A DNA stretch of 64,000 bases from Manduca sexta (Eukaryota > Arthropoda > Insecta > Lepidoptera > Sphingidae): assembly GCF_014839805.1 (NCBI RefSeq), contig NC_051131.1, positions 2,468,913 to 2,532,912 on the forward strand. The letters run 5' to 3'. Shown piece by piece: positions 37,005-49,595 of the stretch (position 1 is the first letter of the stretch; every line of letters begins with the position of its first letter). The position numbers and the translations under genes were made by a program. The notes under the pieces are model-generated. The model was given only the letters and a program-made list of their open reading frames with translations, did no database searches and was not told the origin of the DNA.

Positions 37005-39213
37005 TTGTTGTACCTTTATTCATTTGAATGTCGGAAATACAATAGTTATGTTTTACGCCACGTGTATTTATTAACAAAGCTCAGCGCTCGCCATCTTGCA
37101 AAAGCTCATAATTGTTATTTCATCTTTACGACATCTTTCATTACACATGACCGTACAATATCACAATATCTTCACTAGGGCTATCTTATCACAACAGTAA
37201 TAATTCATCGGACCTCTACTTTATATTCAGCTTGCAAGTAATAACATAACAAATGGAATTCTAGGAACCAACCGAAGGGGCGTGAACTGAACACTGGAAT
37301 ATTACTTACGCTAACAAAGTGTGGTTAACATTAGCAAAGTAGGGTTGTCCCATGTAAAAAACATTTTTTGGCCAGCTCAATTGTGAACTCTATCTGGACG
37401 TCACTGCACTTATTATCACATGCAGTCAAGTCATTTGCCGTGCCAGTGTCAAATAATCTAAGTGACTGTATCTGATTGCTGCAGAGTATAACTATCAGCT
37501 AGTGAGAGATTATTTATTAATCGATGATCGCCACAATTGTGCCGGCCTGTCTAATTGCTCCCTATTACTCTGCTAAAGGAACGTAATGTTATAGGTAAGG
37601 ACCATGCCAGCAACTTTAACGGCCTCATAATGCAGCGAAAGTAAGAACTTTCTTTATTAGAATAAGGAAGAAAGAAATTATTTTTACAATCAATACATCG
37701 GGAACGCGTATGTCTTTTCGGGACAGTTATTCAACTTTCATACTTGCTTCGATAACAATTACCAACTAATCAAAAAAGATTAACAATTTTACATTTAAAT
37801 TAATAGTATTCCAACCTCTGGGAGTGTATACATGAAAAGCAAATATGCTATTCAAGAGTTATACAAACGGACTTCATATTAAGGTTTTAAAACACACGTG
37901 GAACATATTAAAGACATGTGTTACGGATTGCGCCGATGAGAAGGCTACTCACGGGAACTTCGCATAATAACCGAAACGCAGATTTTTCCTATTATGTCCT
38001 ACTTTTATTTGAGAATTATAATTGGTATTTTGTCATAAATCAATTTTCAGTTTCATGCGGTTTGTTTTGCGTAGATAAGCCTACGTTCAGCAGTTGACGA
38101 CGACGGACTGATTGATTCATTGAAGCAAACCTTATATTCTGCTATTACATGTAAGTATAAATAATTATAATAACACTTCCTTTTCTCATAAATACTACAT
38201 TTCCGTTCCTTGCAATTTTAAGACATTTTACTTTTGTAAAAGCTGCCAGCCCTACCGCCAGGGGTCAGGCTCTCCTGGAAATGTGTCTAGACTGCGCCGC
38301 GTCTAACTTTCACTTTATTTAGGAACATTTAACTGTTGAGCTCTTAAGTTTAAACACTTGGCTCTGAATCTTTTGTTTAGGTTTTGAATGATCGCGCAGT
38401 TATCGCCCCCGTACCAGACTAAAGTATTGAAAAAAGGACTTAAACTGTTTAGCATTAAGTATCATATACATTCCATCGGGATTTGAGTTTTGAATTGGCT
38501 GATACATTATAATGCTTTAAAATAATGTACTGTATACCACATAGCTTAAGTCTGTGTTTCATTATTCTACTTGGAGCCGAATTGAAGCCATGGCAATATG
38601 TCTACGTCAAACTCTAATCTCTACTCGTACGCAAGAGATTTAGATGTTACTTAGTTTCCACTTAATTTAATGGAAATATATTTAACATATTATTTTCAGA
38701 TTCTTCTTAGAAAATAATCGTTAACTGTGTCATGTGAGCATTATGACTCTTAATATTTTTGAAACAAAATTGAGGTGCCTTATAATTTCGTATTTTACCT
38801 CCTAATGTACTAATAAGATGAAACTACATCGTTTGCATTACGCAGCCTACTGTTAGCAAAAAGACAAGAACTAAAAGTTTTAATAAGCTCGCAGTAAAAT
38901 TAATTATATGTTGTTTTTTCCAAACGCGCGTTGATATCGCTTGGTTAGACATATTTTTCCATCTGATAATTCTTATGCTTTATCTGATTACACTGAATTA
39001 TAAGTTGAAAATTGTTTTGAGGCTCGGTACGTAAGTTCGAGGCTCGTTGGGCAGATAGATAACCAAAACAAACGCGGATTACGTTACCGAACAAACACCC
39101 GGTTACTTTTTAATTACACATGTTCAGATAACGCTATCATTCCCCGCGCTGATAACTCTCGGCTCATATTACAACGCCCAAAAATATAATTATCAAAAAC
39201 TTAAGTTACTTAC
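37005..39213. other. Stretch without recognised genes
   Basis: Only short motif-free frames. The phrase ACAATTGTGCCGGCCTGT near 37532 recurs in part near 23140. Confidence 0.45.
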
Positions 39214-39444
39214 TGGGCACTGCGGACCGGGACTACCTCTCAAGCAGTAAAACACTGTTAGATATACTTAAGTCAATGAACCACATAGACATCCACAGAA
39301 CAGAATTGGCCAAACGAATGCGCTCTCGAGTCGAGTAAAGTTTGCGGTGGTCCACACCCGAAGCGCACACGTCCTGTCGGTGCGAGCGCCGCGCGCTTAC
39401 TGACCGTACTAGGTAGCGCTTGGTCCCGTCATCTACACCTATAC
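39214..39444 (-). promoter_or_regulatory. Possible promoter and noncoding first exon
   Basis: In a GC-rich island the minus strand has an arthropod initiator-like TCAGT at 39399-39403, a TATA-like GTATAGGT about 40 nt upstream (39437-39444), and a donor-like CCCA|GTAAGT about 188 nt downstream (39214/39213). There is no long open frame between, so it would be a 5' UTR exon. Each element is weak alone; together with the composition change they are suggestive only. Confidence 0.22.
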
Positions 39445-42400
39445 AGTGTACCCGATGAATGACTCGTAGCTCGTAGCGGGACCGTAGCGGGTTCCGCCTA
39501 CGGACTCCGTAGCCATAGCGATATTAGGCTTGCTGTAGGCCGACTTTATCTATTTTTAATAGGGCTTGCACATAGTATAAACAAACTGATACACATAATT
39601 TTCTCATAAAGTCTTCGTATAACAGCAGGAATTTTGTACAACACATAATATTGTAAACCTTATGTCTCATGATAATTGCACGAGACAAATACAAATTCTT
39701 ATAAAAAATACTTCACTGATGTAATTTATTAGGCAGTCTACACGTTCCACATTGTAGGCATAAAGCTGAGAGACATCCTTCGCCCCGAGTTATGCATACA
39801 TTTATTAAAGTAGGGTGGAGTAGCTTTTTGTTCAATAAAGTTTCATTGTGGCTTTCGCTACTTGTTATCTGTATATTTCAGGCAGTCTGTGGTGGATGTT
39901 AGTAACTTTCAGTACATTTTGTTCATAACAACATTATGTCTACTGAAATTATTTTGAGTTTTACAGCTCCCGTGGTCTTAAGATTTAATGAACCGGTTGT
40001 AGGAGGAGATGACCCAGGTTCATATTTACTGTTTTAGGATTAGGTATTGCGGCGACTCCAACGTTACCTCATGATGCACACGTTGATCGTGACTTTAAAG
40101 TAAGCAATAAAGTATGTTTTTTTTATTTTTTTATCCAAAAGGGTTGCTGAGATGTTGATTATAAATCCTGTACCGGACACACGGCTAATTCTCTAAATTC
40201 TTCTTCAAAGAAGGAATAAGCATTTGCCCGCTATATATTACATGATGTAAGTAAATGTCTCTATATGATTAAATAAAAATACTTCCTTAGCTCATTATTT
40301 GTCTCCCGCATTTGTTATGGAGGGAAGAGAAAAAATACATGTCAACTTTACTCCTCGATTTGATTAACTTCGTTGCTGGTTGGTACTGACTAGTGCGTCC
40401 AAAGACTCGTGGAGCTTCACTGCTCGATGTCATAGAGTGCGTGTCACTACCAATCCTGGTTTACGGCAGGTACAGTGGCAGGTCTAAGAGCAGGATAGTC
40501 TCTCCTACCTATCACATTACAATAGAAATAAAGTGGGCGAACCTTTGTTGCAAAAGTGTTTTAACGCTTCGTCTATGCTTTAGTATTCTTTACCGTAAGA
40601 ACCTTGAAAGTTAATATTATAATTGTAATTGTAGTACAACTAAGTCGGCAGATATAAATCATTTGTTGTAAAGCTGAAACTTCTTGCCTTTAACAACTCC
40701 GCGAGAAGGTATTTTAAATAATTAACATAATTTCATATTGTTCTAGATTTTGTTCGCAACAGCTTAAAAGCCTCCGCGATTGAATATCACTGGTGTAGTT
40801 CACAACCCTCCGGGGTAAAAACATGCAGATATGGTAATCCGACATCCGTCTTTTATGTGGGCTAAATTTCAAACAAACACATATAGCGATTAATGTATTT
40901 ATCGCTCAAAACCATTGAAACATTCATAAATCACATTTATTATATTAAAACCAGATTAAGGAGTATGAAGTAGAAAAAATCTCAGGAACTCTCAACAGAC
41001 TCTAAATCCAATTCAGTTACAAAAACTGATATTTACCTAATTTCATTAGGGTAGAGTGGCTCTACTTACAGCGTCCATTAAAGCTGATGAAAGGAATTAG
41101 AATTCTTATCGGCGTAGCGCGAGATCAAAGACGCGTCGGATTGAGTTACCAACGTTTCTTTACAAAAATTCGCGTTTTGCTACAGATCGCGGCTCATTCA
41201 TATAAATATTCATTTCGCCTTTATGCATAAAATATAGCTAGTCTGAAATGCCCACGCACGCCCATACTCGCCTGTATATCGAGGAAGCATTGAATACACT
41301 TCTTTACCTCAAGATGATGTTTAATATATATGATTGTAATTTTTAAGTTATACATAACTATATTAACCACATGAATTATTATTAAGAATAAAAAAAAAAT
41401 TATATTATGTCGATCAATAAAGTGTTCCTATTTTATTCTTGTAAGTTTTCTAGAAATATAGAAACTCTTTAAAACCCTCAAGCCCTTGTTAGCTTCTGGC
41501 TTCCGGTTATAAAATTCTTAGGAGCTTCTAAGTACTGCCTCAAAGATCTATAACCTTCCAAGTAAAGCCTGCACTTACAATGTTTGTTATAATAATATTT
41601 GAAAACACAGTACAAACAACCACAAGGTCCGTTGCGAAGCGAATGCGTACCCAGCCTTCAAATTAAAGGCCATACATTCGATACGGTTGGTATTATTCTG
41701 AGGAAGAAATTACACGCGCGTGGAACGGTGAGCCAATTCTTTCTATTATATTATTATGATAGTATTACGGGAAGTACATTTTACTATTAAGAATGTCTCA
41801 AACAGCCAAAATAATTCCACTTAATATGTGACTGTTGTATAAACGTCACCGCGACTCTCCCACTTTGCATCTCGTAAATAAATATAAACAAAATGTACGA
41901 CGCTCGGACGGACATTAAATGTGCGAATGGCGGCGGTCACTCAGCGAATAATTATAGACACGCCACATTCATATCTCCACTAGTGAAAATATAATTCAAA
42001 TTTGTTTAATGGCAAACTATAAATAACAATTAAGCCTTGCTCAAATTCGTACAGGAGAAATGCGGTAACAGAGCAGTATTTAAAATTGGGTATTTTTATT
42101 CACTTTCAATGTTTTATAAAAACTTAAATCGGATATTTTATTATGTTTCAATATTTTTTAATATAAAATTAATTTCATTCTTACGCTCTACAAACCTTCA
42201 CCTTAATAATAGAAATTATAATTTATATTTATTACTATAACCACACATATTATCCTCTTTATAATTAATATTTATATAACTATTTGTTTCAGTTAACAAG
42301 ATTAAGACTATTAAAGCATGAGCTGTAATAAAAACAAAAAACACACTATACATTCGTTTAAAGTAGTCACACGCGGCTATCACTCTAACTTCAGTAAATA

Positions 42401-43126
42401 AATAAATCATTTGAGTTCTTTATAAAATGTCACGGTCCGCCTCCGCCCCGTGTCTGTCGGCTGTGTGGCCATAGCGTTATAAAATGTAGAGACCACACGC
42501 ACTAGCCAATTTTTTGTAATTTCTAGTGCTTTGTTAGTAAATAAATATTTGACCAATATACACAGTAAATAAAATAATATTAAGGAAATTGCTACCCGAT
42601 GACGCGTGCCTATTTTAAATGAAATGATTAATTTGAATCCGTAAAATGTTATATATTATTTAGGGAGAGTCTTTATGGGTAGGTTGATACCGAAGTAATG
42701 GTCCAATTAGCTGTATCTACCAACCTACACATAATATAACCTTTTACTTAAAACAATTGGATACTACCTACCTTTATAAAAATCATTCCACACGCGGAAG
42801 AATGGAGCTTCTACACTTGACTAGAATAATTATTTACACCGAATATTATGAAAAATTTGCATTAGATACGTTAAGATGCATAGTCTGGCGAAATGTATAC
42901 CTTACTTAATCCAGTGACTTTTGTATTATAATAGTAATAAAATGGAAAACAAATATTGAATACTTTATGAATAAATCACATACAAATTTTCTGCACACAA
43001 AATCTAAATTAGCGCATCTGTAAGAACACAGAACCAAATAATAAGATTTAATCATTTATTTTCACCCAAGAAGCCTATCCACCATTTAGACTCTGAATTC
43101 TAGTGTTTAGATATATCGGAGTGTTT
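39445..43126. other. Long stretch without recognised genes
   Basis: AT-rich with short motif-free frames. A GTAGC-rich piece at 39465-39515 belongs to the GC island just upstream of the possible promoter. Nothing else supported. Confidence 0.45.
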
Positions 43127-43143
43127 AGGTACAAAGCCAAGTT
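43127..43143. repeat. Left target-site duplication of R1-clade LINE
   Basis: AGGTACAAAGCCAAGTT here is repeated exactly at 49579-49595. The first A may be shared with the A-tail, so the duplication is 16-17 bp. Confidence 0.9.
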
Positions 43144-43752
43144 GGGGTGCTAGGTCAGGAAACCTCTTCGTTGGTGCACCCTGGACAACGGCGCGTCGAT
43201 CAGACCGATCAAGCTGATCTGCGCGCCGGCGAATATCCTGACAAATGTGCTGGTTGACGGTCGTCGCCTCTTGCGATGGCCGCCATGTCGACAGTGCAGA
43301 GAGATTGGCCCATCTCGGGCGGCCCCCGGTTTTGTCCCGGAGGTGTCGACGGGCTCGGTGTGCGCTCACCCCGCCCCGAGCAGGCAGTGGGGGGGGGGGG
43401 ACTCTCTCTCCCATTGTCGCCGTCGCAGATCGTTATCTGGTGTGGAGGTCTGTGGATATGTCTCGCGCTCCCGCTGGACCGAGGGTCTTGGCTTAACCGC
43501 CCGGACCGCGAGGAAGAAAACCTCTATAAAAAATCACCCCGAATCCCAAGCGGCGGCGCACCGCGAGGGGATGCATGGCCGATGGGTAGTTCGGTCTCGA
43601 GTGCGACCCCCGCCAGAGTACCGGCCATCACTCTGTGCGGGTTACGCTAGGCTTACCCAGGTACAGGGGGCTCTGCCTGGGCGGACCACCCTTTCCCCCA
43701 TACTCGTGGGAACAAAAATGGAATGTTCAAATTTTAAAAACCCTTACATACT
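43144..43752 (+). other. R1-clade LINE 5' UTR
   Basis: GC-rich leader with a run of 12 G at 43389-43400 and overlapping open frames in all phases that reflect composition rather than coding. It should contain the internal promoter of the element, but I see no recognisable box. Confidence 0.5.
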
Positions 43753-45905
43753 TTGACGAGGTTGCCTACCCCGGTTCCGTCTGGGGAGGCGGAGTTCGAC
43801 GGGCGAAAGCCCGGAGATGGTGAAGATTTGCAGGAGGCAAAGGGCGCTCAGCACAAAGAAGTTGTGGCCGATGAGATCGGGCCCATACATATAGATATTG
43901 ATTCGGAGTCGAGCGGCAGTGTCTCCTCTGTCCGGAGCGGGAGGCTCTGGAGGAGACAATCCCGCTCAAAGAATAGTCTGTATCACTCTGCACGAGTGAT
44001 ACAGACGAGCCGGTACCCAAGGCGCAGACCACCGACGGCCGAGGGAGGGGGCGTCCTCCCACGGTCGGTAAGTACGTAGGCCTCAAAAATGCGCACGCGA
44101 CCGACTCAAGCGCGAGGAGGCCCGCCAAAAGGCTGAGGAGGAGCTAGAAAACCGGCTCAAATTCGTGAAGTCGCCGATGCCTCCGCGTTTGGATGAAGAA
44201 GAGGACCGCCCCGTCACAAAGGAGGACTTAAAACAGTGCGAGCATGTGATGCGCTCCATTGTCTGCAAGTCGGGCAACCGAAAGGGAACGTCCCAGAAAG
44301 CTTTAAACTGGGTGACCAACAAAATCACCCAGTACATACAACAGCCGGAGTCCGCCGTCATAAATCGCCTCGAGAGTGAATCGAAGAAGTGGCAAGAGCA
44401 CAGTGCCCGCCTCGAGGCGAATATGAAAACGCTGCAGGAGGAGAATGCTGCTCTCAAAAGACGCCTCGAAGAGCTGGAAGCGTCCACCAAAGGGCCGTCA
44501 ACGGAGGAGATGCTGGCTATGGTGGAAGCCAGGGTCCAGGCCAGGTTAGAGTCGGCCCTGATGGGGCCAGCCCAGAGGCCCAACTTGGCCCACGAAAGGA
44601 AGGCCGCCTCGGGGGACACAGCTCCCAGTGACAGGAGGAATAGTCGGAGGTCCTCCCCCGCCAAAATCCAGGAGGGAGAAAGGGAAAGGAGTAGGGAAGA
44701 AAACAGCTCCCGCTCAGTCCCTCCCCGCCCCAGTACCCGGACCCTCCAGCGCGCCGCCACAGGCTGTCGCGGGTCCTTTTACGGCCCCGGCGACTGCGAC
44801 AGTACCGCCCGAAAAGAGGAAACCCGAGAGGAAGAAGGCGACGACGACGGCGCCCAAGCCGAAGGCCCAAAAGGGCAGGAAAAATGGCCCTCCGGCACAA
44901 CCCGCTCCGGAGCCCCGCCCGCTGCCGCCGGCACCGGCCTCCATGGACACGCCGTGGGTCGTGGTAGCCAAGAAAAACACCAAGAAGAAGGGGAAGACCG
45001 CTGCAACACCAGCGGCAAGCACGCAGCCGCCGCAATCTACACGTCGGGCGGAGCCGAAACTGCGACCACCACGCTCTGCGGCCGTAGTGATATCCTTGAC
45101 GCCGGCGGCAGTAGCGAAAGGCCTTACCTACAAGGGCATCCTCATGGACGCACAGAGTCGTGTAGACTTCACCGGCCTGGACATCACCAGGCTAAGGCCG
45201 AAGTTCGCGGCCACGGGCGCCCCGATGTATCAGGTGCCCGGGGCCAATTCGGAGAAGGCCGACTCCCTCGCCGCGAGGCTGAGGGAGTGTTTCGGTGGGT
45301 CGGAGGACGTGAAGATATCCCGGCCCACCAAAACCGTCGAGCTGCGACTGTCCGAATTGGACTATACCGCAACACCTGAGACGGTCGCAGCAGCCCTCGC
45401 CAAGGCCGGTGAGTGTCCGCCAGAATTAATAAAGGTCGGGCAAATTCGTCCCGATCGTTCGGGAGTAGGATCGGCGTGGGTCCGCATGCCGATTAAGGCG
45501 GCCCAAAAAGTCAGGGGGGCGGGCCGCATACTCATAGGCTGGACCGCGGCTCGGGTGACTGTACTGGAGTCGCGGCCAATGCGGTGTTTCCGGTGCCTGG
45601 AGAGCGGGCATGTCCGGGAGCGCTGCAACTGCGCAGTAGACCGCAGCGATCTCTGTTATCGCTACGGTCAGGCGGGCCACAAAGCCCGGGAATGCAAAGC
45701 CCCAGCGAACTGCGCAGTCTGCGCGGCCGCCGGCAGGCCCGCCAGGCACCGGCTCGGGGGGAAGGCATGCACTGCCCCCTCCCGTCGCAACCGGCGCCGC
45801 CCCCAGCAAAGGAGTGTCGCTGCGGCTGAGGTCCCAGGCGCAGGCGGCGAGCCCACCGCAAACAGTGGCAGTGGCCGAGATGGAAGTGGAGGAAATCGCC
45901 CATAA
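43753..45905 (+). pseudogene. R1-clade LINE ORF1 (gag-like RNA-binding protein), broken
   Basis: ORF1 proteins coat LINE RNA. The reading passes through three frames. An acidic N-terminal part containing DSESSGSVSSVRSG is at 43753-44079, and a short piece RGRPPTVGKYVGLKNA follows in another frame near 44046. From 44099 a third frame holds a predicted coiled coil (LESESKKWQEHSARLEANMK and onward, about 44369-44530). After a further shift in the Pro/Lys/Ala-rich middle, the frame ending at 45905 gives the nucleic-acid-binding end: knuckle 1 CFRCLESGHVRERC, knuckle 2 with Tyr in place of its second Cys (CYRY at about 45654-45665), and knuckle 3 CAVC-x8-H-x6-C. The frame labelled from 44628 opens at GTG and has no true start. 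Confidence 0.85.
43976..44006 (+). other. Perfect 13-bp hairpin inside ORF1
   Basis: GTCTGTATCACTC at 43976-43988 is followed by the loop TGCAC and its exact complement at 43994-44006. It is AT-richer than its surroundings and survives intact in an otherwise decayed ORF. Confidence 0.8.
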
Positions 45906-45908
45906 ATA

Positions 45909-48900
45909 ATGGACTTCAAGTTCCTCCAGGCGAACATAAACCACTGCGCCCGCGCCCAGGACCTGTTGTCCCAAAGCCTGGCGCAGTGGTCGGTGAACGT
46001 GGCCGTGGTCGCCGAACCGTATTTTGTCCCGCCCCGAGACAACTGGGTAGGGGACATCGACGGGTTGGTGGTCATCATCACCCAGGGTGCCGCTGGCTCC
46101 CCGCCCTTCGCAAAAGTCGAGAAGGGCCAGGGATGCGTCGCGGCTCTGTTAGGGGACTTGTGGATAGTAGGAGTTTATTTCTCCCCCAACAGACCCCTGG
46201 CCGAGTTCGAATCTTTCCTCGTTCGGCTGGGGGCCCTGATTGAGCAGGGCCAACCTCACCCGGCGATCGTCGCCGGCGACTTCAACGCGAAGTCCGCGGT
46301 CTGGGGTTCGCCGGCGACCGACGCTCGCGGTAGGGTCCTGGAGGAATGGGCGATTTCCGTCGGCCTGGCCGTCCTGAACAGGGGGTCGGTGGACACGTGC
46401 GTGCGGCACAACGGCGGGTCTATTGTGGATTTGTCGTTTGGGAGTCCCGCCGTCGCACGTCGTGTCCAGGGCTGGAGAGTCCTCGTGGGCGTGGAGACGT
46501 TGTCGGACCATCATTATATTAGGTTCGACGTCTCCGCGTCCCCGAGTATCCGGCCCAATAGTGTAGGTGGACCGAGTGCCCCTCGACAGGACGGCCCGCG
46601 GTGGGCGTTAAGGCGCCTCGACAAGGAGGCCCTAGAGCTGGCCGCTCTGGCAGTGTCATGGCTCCCCGAGCCGGAGGGTCCGGTTCGGGTTGAGCAGGAG
46701 GCGGAGTGGTTCGGGGTGGCAATGTCGGATATTTGCGACGCCGCCATGCCCCGGGCACTCCGTCGTCCTCCGCGGCGGGAGGTGTACTGGTGGTCGGCGG
46801 AGCTAGCGCAGTTGCGCGCGTCTTGTGTGGCTGCGCGCCGCCGATTCGCCAGGCATCGCCGCCGCCGCATTCGTAGTAGTGACCATGAAGACCAGGAGCG
46901 GCAGCTCTACGGCCTCTATAAGGAGGCGAAGAGAGCGCTGCGGGTGGCCATTCATAGGGCCAAGGTCGCGGCACGTAGGGAGTTTCTGGAGACTCTCGAC
47001 GCGGACCCGTGGGGGCGCCCATACAAACTAGTGATGAACAAACTTCGTTCGGCGGCGCCCCCACTGTCGGAGAGTCTCAGGCCGGATCTTTTGGCTAAGG
47101 TAGTCGCGACCTTGTTCCCGGCCACCGAGGTAACCACTCCTCCACCGATGGCGCCACCGGAAGTGGCGTCATCGTCGTCATCGGCAGGGGATATTCCAGA
47201 GGTTTCGCCCGCGGAAATGCGGGCGGCAGTGTTTCGGCTGCGGGGCAAAAACACCGCCCCGGGTCTCGACGGCATCCCCGGGAAAGCCTGGGTGCTAGCC
47301 CTCGAGCACTTGGGGCCGCGGCTCCGCAGCCTATTCTCCGCTTGCATGGTGCAGGGCGTCTTCCCGGCGCGTTGGAAAAGAAGAAGAAAGGGAGGAAGGA
47401 AGGGAGACCCGCAGAGTCGCCGTCGGCCTACCGGCCCATCGTGCTGCTCGACGAGGTCGCCAAACTTTTTGAGCGCATTCTACACACGCGCCTCGTCGAG
47501 CACCTCGAGAGGGTCGGTCCCAACTTGGCCGACAATCAGTTTGGTTTTCGGGGTGGACGCTCTACCGTCCACGCGATTCTGCGGGTCAAGTCGCAGGCGG
47601 AGGAAGCAGTGGCCAGGGGTAAAATAGTGATTGCTGTTTCCCTAGACATTTCCAATGCGTTTAATTCGCTCCCCTGGCCATGTATTAATGAAGCACTGCG
47701 GTACCACGCGGTGCCGCCCTATCTAAGGCGTCTGGTGCACGCGTACCTTTCTGACAGGTACGTGATGTATCCGGGCGCCGACGGGTGGCACCGGAGAGCG
47801 ATGTCGTGCGGTGTCCCACAGGGGTCGGTTCTAGGCCCTCTCTTGTGGAACATCGGGTACGACTGGGTGCTCCGTGGTGCCAATCTCAGGGGCGTCGGCG
47901 TGACGTGCTATGCGGACGACACGCTAGTCACGGCCGCGTCCAAGACCTTCCAGGACGCCGCGATTCTGGCGGCGGTGGGCGCCGGCCACGTAGTGAGCCG
48001 AATTAGGCGTTTGGGTTTGAAGGTGGCCCTCGAAAAGACCGAAGCCATTTGTTTCCACGGGCCTCGGCGGGGGCCACCGGCCGGTGCCCACATCGTGGTT
48101 GAGGGGGTGCGGATTCCCATCGGCAAAACGATGAAATATTTAGGTTTAATTTTGGATAGCCGATGGGACTTCCGCGCCCATTTCGAGAAGTTGAGGACGA
48201 AGTTGTCCAGGGTGGCGGCACGGGCTCGTGCGGTCCATGGCGTTGTACGGCAGCCCGGTCTGGGCTGACGCCCTAGGGAGGCGTTCTGTCGCCCTCCTGC
48301 GGGGCCCGCAGCGGGTCATTGCGCAGCGGGCCATACGGGCGTACCGCACGGTCTCGTACGAGGCGGCTTGTCTTTTGGCCGGATTCCTGCCCTGGGATCT
48401 GAACGCCAAAGCTCTCTCCGACACATTTCATTGGAGGGAGGAGGAGTTCAGGAACGGGCAGCGTCCGGCCCTGAAGGAGGTGGAGGCCAAAAGGGCCTCC
48501 TTACGGCGAGCCGCCGTGGAGGAGTGGCGTCTCAGGCTGGAGGCCCCGTCAGCGGGGCTTCGGGCCGTTGCGGCAGTGCGTCCTGTCTTTGCACAGTGGC
48601 TAGACAGGCGCCACGGCGCGGCAACATTTAGATTGACACAGGTGCTCACCGGGCATGGGTGCTTCGGGGAGTACCTGTGTCAGATAGTAGGAACGGAGAT
48701 TAGCGCCGTGTGTCACCATTGTGACAACTGCCCGCGGGATACGGCCCAACATACGTTGGAGTCCTGCCCAGCCTGGGACGATGAGCGCAGCGCTCTCGTT
48801 TCAGTCGTCGGAGGAGATCTCTCGCTGCCGGCCGTAGTTGCTTCCATGGTCGGCAGCCCGGAGGCCTGGCGTGCGGTGGCCCACTTCTGCGAGGTGGTCC

Positions 48901-48992
48901 TCTCGCAGAAGGAGAGTGCCGAGAGGGATAGAGAGAGGGAGGATCCCTCCCGCCGTCAGAGGAGACGTAGGAGGCGCCGGGTGGACGACTGA
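45909..48992 (+). pseudogene. R1-clade LINE ORF2 (endonuclease + reverse transcriptase), broken
   Basis: The ATG at 45909 follows the ORF1 stop by 3 nt and lies in a TAATG context (45907-45911), the kind of junction used for translational coupling in SART-type elements. Residues 1-210 are an AP-like endonuclease with QAN (8-10), the catalytic E36 in AEPY, GDFN (123-126), VDLSF and SDHHYI (199-204). RT begins with GKNTAPGLDGIPGKAW. The frame breaks in a purine-rich stretch near 47385-47400 and continues at 47342-48268 with AYRPIVLLDEV, FGFRGGRSTV, SLDISNAFNSLPW, GVPQGSVLGPLLW and the active site YADD. A second break near 48230, with apparent loss of ~20 residues, leads to the frame ending at 48992, which has LYGSPVWADAL and the CCHC tail CHHC-x8-H-x4-C. 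Confidence 0.9.
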
Positions 48993-49578
48993 CCGGCGTC
49001 TCCGGCCCTGTGGAATGGGGGCGTATGGAGAATTCCACCACGGTATCCCCTGCCTGTCGTAAGAGGCGACTAATAGGGGCCACGAAGGGGGTCGCCGGCG
49101 GGCAGCAGGGGGCTGTCCGCCCTAGTGCATTTTTGTGCATTTTTGCACATCTTTCGGTTGACCCCCGGGATGGACAGCAGTGTGCTGTTGGCCTCACACT
49201 GCCGTAGACGCCGAGGGCGTCCTTCGGTGCGCGGGGGCTTCTGAGCCCCCCCCCCAATAGGAGACGGGCCGCAAGGCGGCACCGCGCAGGGGCGGCTGCG
49301 GTCGCAGACTAGACACTTCAACGTCAGAGGAAGCCCGCAGCCGTCCCTAATGCGCCGAAGAGGGCCACCGCGGAGCTTTAGCTGGTAGGCCGTGCATAGG
49401 TTAAGTTGTATATAGGATTAGGGACTCGGCCCGGCGGTCGCCCGAAGGTCACCATCAAATCCGGGCGGCTCAACGCCGGACCGTAAGGCACGGTTACCCC
49501 AGCATAACTGCTCAGTCGCCCCCCACGAAGGCTGGGCGGTAGTAATAAGGCACTTTCTCCGCGAAAACAAAAAAAAAA
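48993..49578 (+). other. R1-clade LINE 3' UTR and A-tail
   Basis: Non-coding, GC-rich. At 49047-49079 there is a nested hairpin: outer CCCC/GGGG and inner GCCT/AGGC around GTCGTAAG. The phrase CCTGCCTGTCGTAAGAGGCG is one I recognise from 3' UTRs of related insect LINEs. It may be the structure recognised by the RT. The A-run at 49569-49579 ends the element. Confidence 0.65.
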
Positions 49579-49595
49579 AGGTACAAAGCCAAGTT
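49579..49595. repeat. Right target-site duplication of R1-clade LINE
   Basis: Exact copy of 43127-43143. It is followed by CACCC-TAA-GGGTG (49606-49618) and by AACTTGGC (49624-49631), which is complementary to GCCAAGTT at the end of the duplication. Confidence 0.9.

Larger units (their letters stand above)
43144..49578 (+). mobile_element. R1-clade LINE, full length, frameshifted
   Basis: A 6.4-kb GC-rich element with a long 5' UTR, ORF1 (CCHC knuckles), ORF2 (AP-like endonuclease, RT, C-terminal CCHC), a 3' UTR and an A-tail (49569-49579). It is bracketed by a 16-17-bp target duplication, so it is not 5'-truncated. Domain order, three ORF1 knuckles and the absence of RNase H fit the R1 clade (R1, TRAS, SART, Kendo, Waldo). 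At least five frame breaks show it is dead. Its GC content is far above its surroundings, which marks it as an insert. Confidence 0.92.

Noticed and set aside
43245..44000. Several overlapping open frames in the LINE 5' UTR, both strands
   Set aside because: High GC content removes stop codons in all phases; no motif is present and the frames overlap each other.
44083..46081. Long antisense frames opposite LINE ORF1 and ORF2 (up to 225 codons)
   Set aside because: They are shadows of GC-rich coding sequence on the plus strand with low-complexity products.
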